DNA of 12,288 nucleotides from Ruminococcaceae bacterium UBA1767 (GTDB lineage Bacteria > Bacillota > Clostridia > Oscillospirales > Acutalibacteraceae), in contig DCGX01000013.1 in assembly GCA_002315505.1 (NCBI GenBank), positions 14,282 through 26,569 of the forward strand. The letters run 5' to 3'. Under the pieces are notes generated by a model that saw nothing but the letters and a program-made list of their open reading frames with translations, was not told where the DNA came from and ran no database searches. Shown here piece after piece: positions 1 through 8,669 of the stretch. The position numbers and the translations under genes were made by a program. The first letter of the stretch is position 1; every line of letters begins with the position of its first letter.

Positions 1-82
1 GAAGTTTGCATCATTATTTAATGTAATCTTTTTTATTCCCCAACTTTCCGTGAAGAGCCAATTTTCAAAAATAAGCAAGAGT

Positions 83-120
83 AAGCCGTTACTCTCCGAA
101 ATTCGGAAAAGTAACGGCTT
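83..120 (-). terminator. Rho-independent terminator of the LRR gene
   Basis: Positions 83-93 and 110-120 form a perfect 11-bp inverted repeat (AAGCCGTTACT / AGTAACGGCTT), and TCCGA at 95-99 pairs with TCGGA at 103-107 inside it. Read on minus, the hairpin lies about 30 nt after the stop codon at 151-153 and is followed by a T-rich stretch, as expected of an intrinsic terminator. The T-tract is interrupted, so the strength is uncertain. Confidence 0.7.
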
Positions 121-150
121 GAAAAGGAAATTTTTATGAGATTGTCTTAA

Positions 151-1272
151 TTAGTACCAAAGCCAACCGAAGAGAACAATCTTGATAAGCCACTGCCACC
201 ATGTATAGCTGACAGAAACTGTAGCGCTGTCAGAAGCAACTGTATTTCCGCTTGCATCCTGAAGCTCAGCAGTGATTGTTGCAGTGCCTTTGTTTGCACC
301 GTAAACATATCCGTTGTCATCAACAGAAACAACATTTGGATTTGATGATGTGTATTTAACAGTATAGTTGCCTTCACCGTTATAATTTACATCTGTTGTA
401 AGTGTAGTACCACTCTTGTAGTTCAACGAAGTACCGGCAATACTGATTGTTGAAGGCTGTGGTTGTTCGTCTTCCTTTATAGCGATAAATTTGCTGAAAT
501 GGTTTGTTTCGAATTCAAGGTAACCGTTAATAAGCTTAACGCCGGTAATTCTTTCTGCAACGAGTTCGTTGTTTTTATCGTTGTAGTAATGGAAAATCTT
601 AACCTTTGAAATATCGTTAATTGTACCTGAATATGGAATTCTTACTGTAACTTTGCCGTTCGGCTGAATTTCTTCGCCTTTATATGTAAGGCTGATGTTG
701 TAAACATCAATATCCGGAATTCTTGTCAAAGAATAGTCTTTGACAATTCTGTCAACTTCAGCGTCAGCACTTGTTTTTTCGACATTGAGTTGGATTTTAT
801 CAACGTCAACATTGTTATCAAAGCTGTTGTTCGGACATTCAACCTGAACACCAGCATCGTTGTTCTCTATAGTAATAGGTTCATCGGTGTCGGGCTTGCT
901 GTTGAATTTAATATTTGTGCATGCAAAAAGTTTCTCATTTCCGGATTTTACAGTCATTGCATTCCACTGAGCTTCTGTACCGGCATATTTAATGATATCC
1001 GGAGTATTGATTCCATAAAAAGCATCGCTGTCAATATATGTTACTTCACCTTTAAAAGTAACATCTTTTATTTTCGATAAATACCCGAATGTATCAAACG
1101 CATTATGCGGAATATGATTTACATTGCTGCCAAACTCGACAGTTTCTACTGCAGAACCTGCAAAAACATTCGAATGGTTATTGTCAGCTGCGCTCCAATC
1201 AACTAAAGGAATGTCTGTTGATGAACTTGCAAATGCAGAAAGTTCAATGGAAAATGCTTTTGCCGGAATCAA
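151..1272 (-). CDS. BspA-type LRR / Big_2 surface protein, 5'-truncated
   Basis: Secreted or surface protein fragment of up to 373 residues. The N-terminal part carries BspA-like (LRR_5) repeats, visible as VETVEFGSNVNHIPHNAF and DVTFKGEVTYIDSDAFYGI, followed by the YAGTEAQW motif typical of these proteins. A middle beta-rich region follows. A bacterial Ig-like (Big_2) domain at about residues 275-355 shows YTSSNPNVVSVDDNGYVYG and GTATITA. The protein ends in the unusual tail TWWQWLIKIVLFGWLWY, probably a membrane or wall-associated anchor. No signal peptide is present, and the most upstream start at 1270-1272 is TTG without a convincing RBS. Roughly the first 20 codons are antisense to a lemA fragment, so the true 5' end has been lost and real homology starts near 1210. 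A stop codon lies in frame at 1288-1290. A hairpin terminator follows at 120-83. Likely nonfunctional in its present state. Confidence 0.7.
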   Translation of the reverse strand: MIPAKAFSIELSAFASSSTDIPLVDWSAADNNHSNVFAGSAVETVEFGSNVNHIPHNAFDTFGYLSKIKDVTFKGEVTYIDSDAFYGINTPDIIKYAGTEAQWNAMTVKSGNEKLFACTNIKFNSKPDTDEPITIENNDAGVQVECPNNSFDNNVDVDKIQLNVEKTSADAEVDRIVKDYSLTRIPDIDVYNISLTYKGEEIQPNGKVTVRIPYSGTINDISKVKIFHYYNDKNNELVAERITGVKLINGYLEFETNHFSKFIAIKEDEQPQPSTISIAGTSLNYKSGTTLTTDVNYNGEGNYTVKYTSSNPNVVSVDDNGYVYGANKGTATITAELQDASGNTVASDSATVSVSYTWWQWLIKIVLFGWLWY

Positions 1273-1519
1273 CGCACTTGCTGAAAGCTATCCCGACTTG
1301 AAAGCAAATGTTAACTTCTTGAATCTTCAAGATACGATTTATGATCTTGAAAACACTCTTCAGGCAACAAGAAGAATTTACAACGAAGAGGTTTCGGAAT
1401 ACAACTCAATGGTTGAAAAGTTCCCAAGCTGTATTATAGCAAAAAAATGTGGCGCTACGCTTGAAAAATATTTTGAAATTGAAGAGCATAAGAGAAATGA
1501 TGTTAATTTGGAATTTTAA
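1211..1519 (+). pseudogene. 3' fragment of lemA
   Basis: LemA family proteins are membrane-anchored coiled-coil proteins of poorly defined role. About 103 residues match the C-terminal half of the family: GMSVDELANAESS, then ALAESYPDLKANVNFLNLQ, then RRIYNEEVSEYN, then a FP..IIA..CG segment and the YFEIEEHKR ending, with TAA at 1517-1519. The N-terminal membrane helix and the first half of the coiled-coil domain (normally about 180-200 residues in total) are absent. Upstream of about 1205 the sequence is the 5' part of the minus-strand LRR gene. The frame stays open to a TTG at 1124, but those residues do not resemble LemA. The two truncated genes meet head-on, so this is a recombination scar or an assembly join. 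No RBS is seen. Confidence 0.75.
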
Positions 1520-1783
1520 GCAAAAAGATATTATTTCGCTGATAAGCCGAAATAGAAGCGTTTGTTATCAATGTTAACGCCTATGGAAAACAAAATCAGC
1601 AGGCAAGAGGTCAGCTTTCAATACAATAGAATTATACGATTCGATTCTTAGCGGTAAGTAAAAAGGTTTAACGGTTTTATTCATTGACTGACCTTTATTG
1701 GTTTGATTGGTGTTGATTTTTATCAATCCAATATAACTTCCTCGAAGATGAGAATTCAAACGGGTTCTCATCTTCAAATTTTT
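1520..1783. other. Gene-poor interval with hairpins and a doubtful small ORF
   Basis: No recognised gene. On minus, 1684-1574 could encode 36 residues (MNKTVKPFYLPLRIESYN...) with AAAGG 8 nt before the ATG, but I recognise no family and doubt it. Hairpin-prone DNA is present: TATTGG-T-TTGAT at 1696-1707 pairs with ATCAA-T-CCAATA at 1722-1733, and a terminator-like hairpin follows at 1744-1775. The interval separates two truncated genes and may itself be the residue of an excised or inserted element. Confidence 0.4.
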
Positions 1784-1785
1784 TT
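1744..1785 (+). terminator. Plus-strand intrinsic terminator-like hairpin
   Basis: Perfect 11-bp inverted repeat GAAGATGAGAA (1744-1754) / TTCTCATCTTC (1765-1775) with a 10-nt loop, followed on plus by AAATTTTTTT. The T-run makes it directional for plus-strand transcription, yet the only upstream plus-strand gene is the broken lemA fragment. It may be the terminator of that gene's former operon. Confidence 0.55.
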
Positions 1786-2890
1786 AAATAATATTAAATG
1801 ATTTCAAACTTTTTACAATCTGAATGTGCCTTATTAGTGAAAGGTAATATGTTCCGCCATCTTTTAAAATGTATGGGTCAGGAGCATTTTCATAAACAGG
1901 ATTTGTGTAGGTTTTATCGTATTCCTGAATTTGACTTGGAGTGACAGTGAAATTTTCATAACCACCTTGCTCGCAGAATACACCGTATCCGGTTTCACTT
2001 GAATTGTAATAAAAATCAAAAGCAGGGTAAGAATCTGTGTCATATAAATTATCTGTAATGTAGCAAAGAACTCGGTTGCCGTCATAAAGGACTTTCATAT
2101 TATAAAAATTATCTGATTTGATGTTAACTGTTTTTGAACCGAGTAAATTATATTTGCCGTCTTTAACATTGTAAATATACGCTTTGCCCAAATCGGGATT
2201 TATGGCAAACAATCCGAACTGGTCCTTTGATTCACTCATAGCAAAAGTAAGGCCTGTGTAAGAGTTTTTAACTGCTTTGATATCGGCGCTCGCAATTCCT
2301 GCGTCATTACTCATTTTTATAGCCTCATTTGTTTTTGATTTTTTTACGGAATATCTGCATTTTAATGTGAACTCGATTTCTGTGTTGTCATACAAAACTT
2401 TTACAGTACCAAGCTCATCATTTTCCTGTCGGAAAGATGCAAACGCATTTTGAAAGCCATAACGAATGGTTGCGTAAGCAAGTGTCAAATTTTTGTATGC
2501 GTGAGCAAGCTTCAAAAGGAAGCTCTTAATTAGTTTTGTGTTGTCAAACTTTGTAGCAAAATTAAGCACACCTTCGTCCTCAACAACACGAAACTTTAAC
2601 ACATCGGATTCGTATAAGTATTCAACAAAGCGTTCTGTCACACCGGGTGTAAGATAATAGTCACTTTGAGGGTAATCCATCCATACACGCATATCCTTAA
2701 TTTCATCAAGAGAAGTGTTTTTTATGGACGCATAAACAAAAATTTCTTCACCTTTGTTATACGATTGTTTTTCAGAATAAATTTCAACAGAAAGCGGTGC
2801 AGACGAATCTGACTCAATTGCGAAAATATTCAATGTCAATGTAGAAAGTACCATTATTAAAGAAAGAAAAATACAGATGCTCTTTTTCAT
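1784..2890 (-). CDS. Secreted GH43-type glycosidase, truncated at the catalytic domain
   Basis: 368 residues. Residues 1-24 are a signal peptide (MKKSICIFLSLIMVLSTLTL...NIFA). Residues about 195-318 look like a LamG/CBM66-type beta-sandwich, with GLFAINPDLGKAYIYNV, NFYNMKVLYDGNRVLCYI and GYGVFCEQGGYENF. Residues 328-350 (YTNPVYENAPDPYILKDGG, then TYYL) are the opening strand of a five-bladed glycoside hydrolase family 43 domain; D338 is in the place of the family's catalytic general base. After residue 350 similarity stops and 18 unrelated residues lead to TAA, so about 280 residues of the catalytic domain are missing. The start is supported by GGGGG 8 nt upstream and a strong promoter at 2957-2929. 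The truncated product would be exported but could not be catalytic. Family assignment rests on a short motif plus the preceding binding-type domain. Confidence 0.65.
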   Translation of the reverse strand: MKKSICIFLSLIMVLSTLTLNIFAIESDSSAPLSVEIYSEKQSYNKGEEIFVYASIKNTSLDEIKDMRVWMDYPQSDYYLTPGVTERFVEYLYESDVLKFRVVEDEGVLNFATKFDNTKLIKSFLLKLAHAYKNLTLAYATIRYGFQNAFASFRQENDELGTVKVLYDNTEIEFTLKCRYSVKKSKTNEAIKMSNDAGIASADIKAVKNSYTGLTFAMSESKDQFGLFAINPDLGKAYIYNVKDGKYNLLGSKTVNIKSDNFYNMKVLYDGNRVLCYITDNLYDTDSYPAFDFYYNSSETGYGVFCEQGGYENFTVTPSQIQEYDKTYTNPVYENAPDPYILKDGGTYYLSLIRHIQIVKSLKSFNII

Positions 2891-2928
2891 AAAATAACCC
2901 CCATTTATATAGATTTTTCAGTTACATA

Positions 2929-2957
2929 ATTATATCACAAGCGTAAACGTCAGTCAA
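2929..2957 (-). promoter_or_regulatory. Sigma-A-type promoter of the GH43-like gene
   Basis: On minus: TTGACT (2957-2952), 17-bp spacer, TATAAT (2934-2929), with TGA directly before the -10 (extended -10). The gene starts 39 nt downstream of the -10 with a GGGGG Shine-Dalgarno. Confidence 0.7.
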
Positions 2958-2959
2958 AC

Positions 2960-3234
2960 AATTGTTCTTTTTATTTGGTCTTTGGAATGAAATAAAAGTC
3001 GCAGACGCGCAGTGCCGTGAAGGTATGCGTGACATCAATGCGATGTGTAAGAATGGAGAACTATGTGTTATAACATTTATTTATATGTTATGGCATGGCT
3101 TTGTGTTTTTCTTGAGATTAAAACATCTGGCTTGGGGACAGCAACGCAGTTATCTCTTCAAAATCCGGACTGGGCAGAAAAATCCTGCCACAATATGCAC
3201 CGGATTCTTGTAAAACTAACTGAATAACAACACT
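2960..3234 (+). other. Gene-poor interval with a possible 3' gene remnant
   Basis: Open frames exist in plus but none resembles a known protein, and starts are poor. A frame running to TAA at 3225-3227 ends ...NPDWAEKSCHNMHRILVKLTE and is followed 7 nt later by a terminator. It may therefore be the 3' end of a decayed gene, but this is weak. Confidence 0.25.
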
Positions 3235-3260
3235 AAACCCGTCATATCGGCGGGCTTTTT
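3235..3260 (+). terminator. Intrinsic terminator
   Basis: AAACCCG (3235-3241) pairs with CGGG-c-TTT (3251-3258, one bulged C) across a 9-nt loop, followed by the rest of a T5 run. It insulates the licD promoter from whatever lies to the left. Confidence 0.6.
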
Positions 3261-3328
3261 CGTGTATCGTACGCTCGTTGGTTTGATGGTTACGTATGTC
3301 TTAATGATATCCGATAAAAATAAAATGC

Positions 3329-3357
3329 TTTACAAACATATTATAAATGATTATAAT
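3329..3357 (+). promoter_or_regulatory. Promoter of the licD gene
   Basis: TTTACA (3329-3334), exactly 17 bp, TATAAT (3352-3357). The start site would fall near 3364, downstream of the ATG at 3361, which rules out that codon and supports the start at 3391. Confidence 0.75.
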
Positions 3358-3390
3358 TAAATGGGGTATGAGAAGTTTTGGAGGAATATT

Positions 3391-4191
3391 ATGGCAACTT
3401 TAAAAGAAATTCAGGATTGCGAACTTAGAATGCTTAAGGACATCGATAAAATCTGCAGAGAAAATAATTTAAAATATTCACTTGCCTGGGGCACAATGCT
3501 GGGTGCAGTACGCCATCAGGGCTTCATACCTTGGGATGATGATGCGGATATTGATATGCCATATAAGGATATGAAAAAATTTGAGAAAATTATTGCAAAG
3601 GAATATTCAGATGTTTATTTTTTTGATGGAAGAAACACTAATCCCGGTTGCTTTATGCTATATGGAAAATTGAGAAAAAACGGAACATATATGAAAACGT
3701 TAAAGCAGGAGGAAAATAGTAAGCATTTAGGTTTATGGATTGACATTCTTCCTTTGATAAGTTTATCAGATATCACATTTTTAAGAAAATTGCAGTACAA
3801 GTTTTTTAAATTTATCAGATTTATAAGTAGCCTTTTTGCAGCAACAAAGAAAATAAACAATAAACCTCTTGTTGACTATTTTATTATAAAATGGCCGCTC
3901 AAAATTCTTGAAAAAATATCATGGGGGTTAATTTGTGTGCTCGGAGTAAACGGCTCCGAATATCTTGAGGTTGAGTTGCCTGTCAGCTGTGGATATCCGG
4001 AGGAAGAGTATGCACAAACAATTTTCAAAAAGGATTTCTACACAAAACTTAAGGAATATAAATTCTGCGATACCACGCTTTTCGGTACAGCTGACAGTGA
4101 TGGATTTTTGACTAAAATGTACGGCAGTGATTATATGACACCTAAAAAATACGCTCAACACGTTGAAGATTATGACAATGTAAGGGTATAA
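3391..4191 (+). CDS. licD: LicD family phosphotransferase
   Basis: 266 residues, typical length for LicD. The family transfers phosphocholine or related phospho-groups from a CDP donor to surface glycans and belongs to the nucleotidyltransferase fold superfamily; it acts at the cytoplasmic membrane face. Residues 34-51 (GTMLGAVRHQGFIPWDDD) followed by ADIDMP are the family signature, with the acidic residues as metal ligands. GLWIDILPL at about 113-121 is the second conserved block, and KMYGSDYMTP near the C-terminus is typical. The start at 3391 is chosen because GGAGG lies 6 nt upstream and the promoter's start site is at about 3364; an ATG at 3361 would precede the transcript. The gene stands just upstream of an ABC transporter/LicC operon with its own promoter, so LicD is the likely final step of that pathway. 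The acceptor glycan and transferred group cannot be read from the sequence. Confidence 0.93.
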   Translation: MATLKEIQDCELRMLKDIDKICRENNLKYSLAWGTMLGAVRHQGFIPWDDDADIDMPYKDMKKFEKIIAKEYSDVYFFDGRNTNPGCFMLYGKLRKNGTYMKTLKQEENSKHLGLWIDILPLISLSDITFLRKLQYKFFKFIRFISSLFAATKKINNKPLVDYFIIKWPLKILEKISWGLICVLGVNGSEYLEVELPVSCGYPEEEYAQTIFKKDFYTKLKEYKFCDTTLFGTADSDGFLTKMYGSDYMTPKKYAQHVEDYDNVRV

Positions 4192-4222
4192 AATAAAATT
4201 CAGATTATTTTACTTGCCGTTC

Positions 4223-4319
4223 TTGACAAAATGTTCAAATTACGATAATATTATATTCACAATGAACACGGATGATGTTTATTATGAACTTCTAAAAAAT
4301 ATATTTGAACATTTGGGGG
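4223..4319 (+). promoter_or_regulatory. Operon promoter with operator-like inverted repeat
   Basis: TTGACA (4223-4228), 17 bp, TAATAT (4246-4251). A perfect 12-bp inverted repeat AAATGTTCAAAT (4229-4240) / ATTTGAACATTT (4303-4314) has one arm filling the -35/-10 spacer and the other ending at the GGGGG Shine-Dalgarno (4315-4319). The motif TGAAC recurs at 4263, 4285 and 4306, that is 22 and 21 bp apart, and as GTTCA at 4233. The left arm lies upstream of the transcription start, so this is likely DNA-level regulation rather than an RNA hairpin. Confidence 0.6.
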
Positions 4320-4326
4320 CTTTTTT

Positions 4327-5325
4327 ATGAAAAAAACAGTGTCAATTATACTTTCGGCAGTTATAGTTTTGGGCCTTTTCAGCTGTTGCGGTTGTACAAA
4401 GAAAAGAGAACAGATTCTGATTTACTCGACAGGTGAAGAGGAAAGAATTGCTTTTGTTCAGGAAAAACTAAATGAGAAATTTCCCAATTATGATATTATT
4501 ATTCAGGAAATCGGTACAGGCGCACTTGTATCAAAGTTACAAGGCGAGGGTGTTGATACTGATTGCGATATTATTCATGAATTGGAAATAACTAATATGG
4601 AAATATTGCTTGATTCGAATCCGGAATTTTTCTATGATTTGAAAGATTACGATTTTTCAAAATTTTCAGATACAGTTTTGCCGTATTCTCACAAAAAGTA
4701 TGCGCCTCAGTGTATGACATATTGCTCTGTTGTATACAACACGAAAGTTCTTGCGGATAATGGCTTGGATGTTCCGAAAACATATGAGGATTTGTTAAAA
4801 CCAGAGTATAAGAATCTTATTTCTATTCCGAATCCAAAGTCATCGGGTACAGGATATGCTTTTTATAACGGATTAATCAGTACTTTGGGAGAAGAAAAGG
4901 CAACTGAATATTTTGATAAGTTGAATGGTAATATCAAAGAATATTCAACCTCAGGCTCGACACCGATAAAGAGTGTTGACCGTGGCGAAATTGCAGTTGG
5001 ATTTGCTATGTTGTGGCAGTGTGTTGAATATTGTGCAAATAATAAGGATTTAGGATATACTTCTCTTGATATGGGAAGCCCATATAATCTTTACGATATG
5101 GCAGTTATTAACGGTCACGAAAAAAGAGAATGTGTAGTTGAAGTTTTTGATTATATATTCAACGAGCTTAATCAGATTGATATAGAAAAGTTTATCCCGG
5201 ATTCAACTTACAAAAACTATTCGCCCGAAAATGCGGACTATCCGAAGGATATCACACCGATAAAAATGAATGGCGTGTGTGATCCTTCTTATAAAGAAAA
5301 TCTTCTTGATATGTGGAAGTATTAA
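4327..5325 (+). CDS. ABC transporter solute-binding lipoprotein (AfuA/PhnS-type)
   Basis: 332 residues. The N-terminus is a lipoprotein signal (MKKTVSIILSAVIVLGLFSC) with candidate lipidation cysteines at C20 and C23. The mature protein has the type-II periplasmic-binding fold of the Fe(III)/thiamine/hexose-phosphate/2-aminoethylphosphonate branch. It opens LIYSTGEEERIAFVQEKLNEKF, has VVYNTKVLADNGLDVPKTYEDLL in the first-lobe crossover, then SSGTGYAFYNGL and GSTPIKSVDRGEIAVGFAM in the second lobe. It captures the substrate outside the membrane for the permease encoded two genes downstream. The start is supported by GGGGG 7 nt upstream. It opens the operon and is followed after one base by the ATPase. 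The ligand is not determined by motif; the linked cytidylyltransferases and LicD favour a phosphonate or phosphate-bearing compound over iron (inference). Confidence 0.88.
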   Translation: MKKTVSIILSAVIVLGLFSCCGCTKKREQILIYSTGEEERIAFVQEKLNEKFPNYDIIIQEIGTGALVSKLQGEGVDTDCDIIHELEITNMEILLDSNPEFFYDLKDYDFSKFSDTVLPYSHKKYAPQCMTYCSVVYNTKVLADNGLDVPKTYEDLLKPEYKNLISIPNPKSSGTGYAFYNGLISTLGEEKATEYFDKLNGNIKEYSTSGSTPIKSVDRGEIAVGFAMLWQCVEYCANNKDLGYTSLDMGSPYNLYDMAVINGHEKRECVVEVFDYIFNELNQIDIEKFIPDSTYKNYSPENADYPKDITPIKMNGVCDPSYKENLLDMWKY

Positions 5326-5326
5326 C

Positions 5327-6091
5327 ATGAATGAAATTATTCTAAAAGCGGAAAAGCTATCAAAAAAATATGACAACAAAATAGTACTTGATGATTTTAA
5401 TTTTGAGGTTTTTAAAGGTGAATTTCTCTCATTGTTAGGATCTTCGGGCTGCGGAAAGACAACGCTTCTCAGGTTGCTTGTCGGCATTGAGCAGCCGACA
5501 AGCGGTAAGATATTCAAATACAATGAAGATGTTACTGACAAAACACCGTTTCAAAGGAATATAGGTATAGTTTTTCAAAACTATGCTTTATTTCCTAATA
5601 TGACGGTATATGATAATATAGCATATGCTTTAAGTGCAAGGCGTCTTCCGAGGAACGAAATTAAGTCCCGTGTTATGGAGATAATTGATGTTGTCGGATT
5701 AACTGAACATATTGTTAAAAAGCCACGAGAGTTATCGGGCGGACAGCAACAGCGTGTTGCAATAGCACGCACTCTTGTAACTAATCCGGATATTATTCTG
5801 TTTGATGAACCAATGTCCGCACTTGATGCCAACATCAGGGTTGTCTTAAGAAAGGAATTAAAATCAATTCAAAAGAAATACGGAATCACAATGATTTACG
5901 TTACTCACGATCAGGAGGAGGCCTTTGCTTTGTCCGACAGGATTATGGTGATAGGTGATAACCATATTGTTCAGCTAGATGTTCCCTCGAATTTGTACCA
6001 TCATCCGAAGAATAGTTTTGTTAAGTCATTTATTGTCGAGCAATTAGATGAAAAAGTAAAATCAATATTAGGAAGCATAAAAGATGAATAG
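5327..6091 (+). CDS. ABC transporter ATPase, short form
   Basis: 254 residues, the cytoplasmic motor of the importer. Walker A GSSGCGKTT at 38-46, Q-loop Q84 in VFQNYALFP, signature LSGGQQQR from 136, Walker B ILFDEP at 157-162, D-loop SALD at 164-167 and switch H194 in YVTHDQEEA are all intact. This is the spermidine/iron/phosphonate importer subfamily. Members are often about 350 residues because of a C-terminal OB/TOBE regulatory domain; this one ends about 25 residues after the NBD and lacks it. The start at 5327 is used because it follows the preceding TAA by one base and has GGAAG 7 nt upstream; an in-frame ATG at 5270 lies inside the binding-protein gene. Its last 8 bases overlap the permease start, indicating translational coupling. 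Confidence 0.93.
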   Translation: MNEIILKAEKLSKKYDNKIVLDDFNFEVFKGEFLSLLGSSGCGKTTLLRLLVGIEQPTSGKIFKYNEDVTDKTPFQRNIGIVFQNYALFPNMTVYDNIAYALSARRLPRNEIKSRVMEIIDVVGLTEHIVKKPRELSGGQQQRVAIARTLVTNPDIILFDEPMSALDANIRVVLRKELKSIQKKYGITMIYVTHDQEEAFALSDRIMVIGDNHIVQLDVPSNLYHHPKNSFVKSFIVEQLDEKVKSILGSIKDE

Positions 6092-8651
6092 TAATTCGAT
6101 AAAAAATCGAAGAAAAAGCATTGATAAAAAAGAAATTATCAGAGTGATTTATATAGCAATCATTATTGTTTTCTGTTTTATTCCGTTGCTGTTATTGTTA
6201 TTTAATATCAGTAAACAGGATTTAACATTTGTTTTTTCTGATAATAATTTTAAATTATCAATTATTAACTCTTTGATATATACTTCAATCAGCACATTGT
6301 GTTCTACATTATTGGCTGTGATTTCTGCTTATTTTTTAAGCAGATCGTCAATTAATAAAAATATTATTACTATATTGCTGACATTACCAATGCTTATTCC
6401 GACATTATCTGTTGGATTAGGCATTAGAGTTTTATTTGGAACAAATGGATTATTGGATGTGTTGTTTAACTTTAACTACGATGCTCTCGGTTTTTTCGGG
6501 TTAATAATCGGTTCAATTATCATCAGTTTTCCACCGACGTTTCTGATAATATATGATGCACTTAGATACGAAAACAAGTCACCCTATGATGCTGCCGAAA
6601 TAATGGGCATCAAAAAGATTTCTACATTTTTCCGGGTTACGGTACCTTATTTGATGAAACCGCTTTTTACCGCATTTTTTGCTTGTTTTACGTTGGTTTT
6701 TTCAGATTACGGAATTCCTATGGAAGTAGCAGGAAGAATCAAAACACTGCCCATGTATTTGTATGAGCAGATAACTTCGCTTTTCAAATATGGCAGGGGA
6801 GCATTGGTTGGAGTCTTTTTATTGGTGCCGGCGCTTGTTTCGTTTGTTGTTGATTTATATCTTAAAGAAGAACTTAGCGACGATGTTTCGAAATCATCGA
6901 TAAAGCCGTCAAAGAAATTTGACTTTTTTTCAGGTTTAATTTGTACTGTTATATTGTTGTTCATAGCAATACCGGAACTATCGTTTATTTCAGTGTCGTT
7001 CTTAAAGAATTACACATCTGATCCTTCTTTTACTTTTGAGAATATAGAAAACGTATTTACAAACACTCATGGCGTGGGATTATTGGGATATATAGGGAAC
7101 TCAATAACGATGTCATTATTGACAGGCATTTTTGGCGTAATTTTTGCGTATACTCTTGCTTATTTTTCCACCAGGAACAAGGGAAAGGCAAGTAATGCTT
7201 TACATTTCTTGTCAATTTCATCTATTGCAATACCCGGAATTGTTTTGGGCATAGGGTATATCTTTTTGTTCAAAGAAACCAAGGGCTGGTTTTATGGTAC
7301 AATAGCAATATTGGTTGTTGTAAATATGATTCATTTCCTGGGTTCACCTTATATTATGGCAAGAAACAGTTTTTCAAAAATGAATAAGGATTATGAAATT
7401 GTAGGTGATACAATCGGCGTATCGCACGCCAGAATATTTTTGCAGGTTTTGCTGCCGAATTCAATATCCACTATAATAGAAATGTTTTCTTATTTTTTCT
7501 TAAACAGTATGATTACAATTTCGGCAGTTGCATTTTTAAATACATATGCTAATCAGCCGCTTTCAATATTAATAACAACCTATGAAAAGACAGGCAATTA
7601 TGAAATGCAAGCGGTTGTTTCACTGACAATATTAATCATTAATTTATTTTTTAAGACCACATTTTTTATTATAAAGCGTGTGTTAAAGAAGAAATCAAAC
7701 GAAAGGGAATATGAGATGATTTCAAAACTTACTAAATCGCAATTTGATTTGTTAACATATCTGGAGAAAAACGGAAGAAGACATTATACTCAAAGATCGT
7801 TATCAGATAGCATTAGTCTGTCACTTGGTACTATTAATAAACTAATTAAAGAAGTGTCTGAAGCTGGATATATTTCTGTCTCGGATGATGGTGAAATGTA
7901 TATTACAGAAAAGGGATTAAGTGCATTGAAACCTTATAAGGTTAAAAAAGCTATTATTTTAGCGGCAGGTTTTAGTTCCAGATTAGCTCCCGTAACATTG
8001 GTAACACCGAAGCCGTTGGTTTCAATAAACTCTGTAAGAATTATTGATACGTTGATTGATGCACTACTGAATAAAGGTATCGACAATATTACTGTTGTCA
8101 GAGGATATAAGAAAGAGCAGTTTGATGTTCTGTTGGAAAAATATCCGTTTCTTCAATTTGTAGACAATGATGACTTTAATACAACCAATAATATATCTTC
8201 AATAATGAAGGTTGTTGAAAGGATTGACAGATGTTATATTTGTGAGGCTGATTTGTTTATTTCTAATGAGGATGTTATTTCAAAGTATGAGTATGCGACG
8301 TGTTACTTAGGCGCAAAAGTGGCTGAAACCGAAGATTGGTGCTTTAAAAATTCTAATGGATATGTATCAAATTTCCAGATGGGTGGAGAAGATTGCTACA
8401 TTGCATATGGAATTTCATATTGGAATGAAAAAGATTCTGTACAATTGAGAGCCGATATCACTAAAACATATAATTCACGTGCAGGAAAAGAAAATTTTTG
8501 GGAGGCAATTCCTTTGAGAATTTGCAAAAATAACTATCGCATAGAACTTAAGAAGTGTCATAAATCCGATGTTATTGAAATTGATAACTTTGATGAACTT
8601 GTTGCCGTTGATGAGTCCTATGCCGAATTCCCGGGACATGAACAATTTTAA
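6084..8651 (+). CDS. Double ABC permease fused to winged helix and LicC-type nucleotidyltransferase
   Basis: 855 residues in one open frame. Residues 1-544 are a duplicated inner-membrane permease (FbpB/PhnU2-like) with about 12 membrane segments and two ATPase-coupling EAA loops, YDAAEIMGIKKISTFFRVTVP (168-188) and a second starting YEIVGDTIGVSHARIF (437). Residues 545-616 are a winged helix (MISKLTKSQFDLLTYLEKNG, then SLGTINKLIKEVSEAGYI and a wing ending ITEKG). Residues 622-855 are a LicC-like cytidylyltransferase: LAAGFSSRLAPVTLVTPKP with K643, GYKKEQFDVLLEKYP, NNISSI, metal-binding E721-A-D723, ENFWEAI and IEIDNFDEL. The C-terminal part would sit in the cytoplasm. M545 (ATG at 7716) has an excellent RBS, AAAGGGA 7 nt upstream, so a separate 311-residue wHTH-LicC protein may also be made. 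Fusion of a transporter to an enzyme is unusual; a one-base sequencing or assembly error merging two genes is possible. Start: GGAAG 8 nt before ATG, overlapping the ATPase gene by 8 bases. Confidence 0.85.
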   Translation: MNSNSIKNRRKSIDKKEIIRVIYIAIIIVFCFIPLLLLLFNISKQDLTFVFSDNNFKLSIINSLIYTSISTLCSTLLAVISAYFLSRSSINKNIITILLTLPMLIPTLSVGLGIRVLFGTNGLLDVLFNFNYDALGFFGLIIGSIIISFPPTFLIIYDALRYENKSPYDAAEIMGIKKISTFFRVTVPYLMKPLFTAFFACFTLVFSDYGIPMEVAGRIKTLPMYLYEQITSLFKYGRGALVGVFLLVPALVSFVVDLYLKEELSDDVSKSSIKPSKKFDFFSGLICTVILLFIAIPELSFISVSFLKNYTSDPSFTFENIENVFTNTHGVGLLGYIGNSITMSLLTGIFGVIFAYTLAYFSTRNKGKASNALHFLSISSIAIPGIVLGIGYIFLFKETKGWFYGTIAILVVVNMIHFLGSPYIMARNSFSKMNKDYEIVGDTIGVSHARIFLQVLLPNSISTIIEMFSYFFLNSMITISAVAFLNTYANQPLSILITTYEKTGNYEMQAVVSLTILIINLFFKTTFFIIKRVLKKKSNEREYEMISKLTKSQFDLLTYLEKNGRRHYTQRSLSDSISLSLGTINKLIKEVSEAGYISVSDDGEMYITEKGLSALKPYKVKKAIILAAGFSSRLAPVTLVTPKPLVSINSVRIIDTLIDALLNKGIDNITVVRGYKKEQFDVLLEKYPFLQFVDNDDFNTTNNISSIMKVVERIDRCYICEADLFISNEDVISKYEYATCYLGAKVAETEDWCFKNSNGYVSNFQMGGEDCYIAYGISYWNEKDSVQLRADITKTYNSRAGKENFWEAIPLRICKNNYRIELKKCHKSDVIEIDNFDELVAVDESYAEFPGHEQF
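7702..7718 (+). promoter_or_regulatory. Internal Shine-Dalgarno and ATG inside the fusion
   Basis: AAAGGGA (7702-7708), 7-nt spacer, ATG at 7716-7718 in the same frame as the permease and encoding the first residue of the winged helix. The ATG is followed by A, giving an ATGA; a +1-frame reading of the permease tail would end at that TGA (7717-7719), the usual overlap of two separate genes. Confidence 0.6.
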
Positions 8652-8669
8652 AGTGATTGGAGATTTATT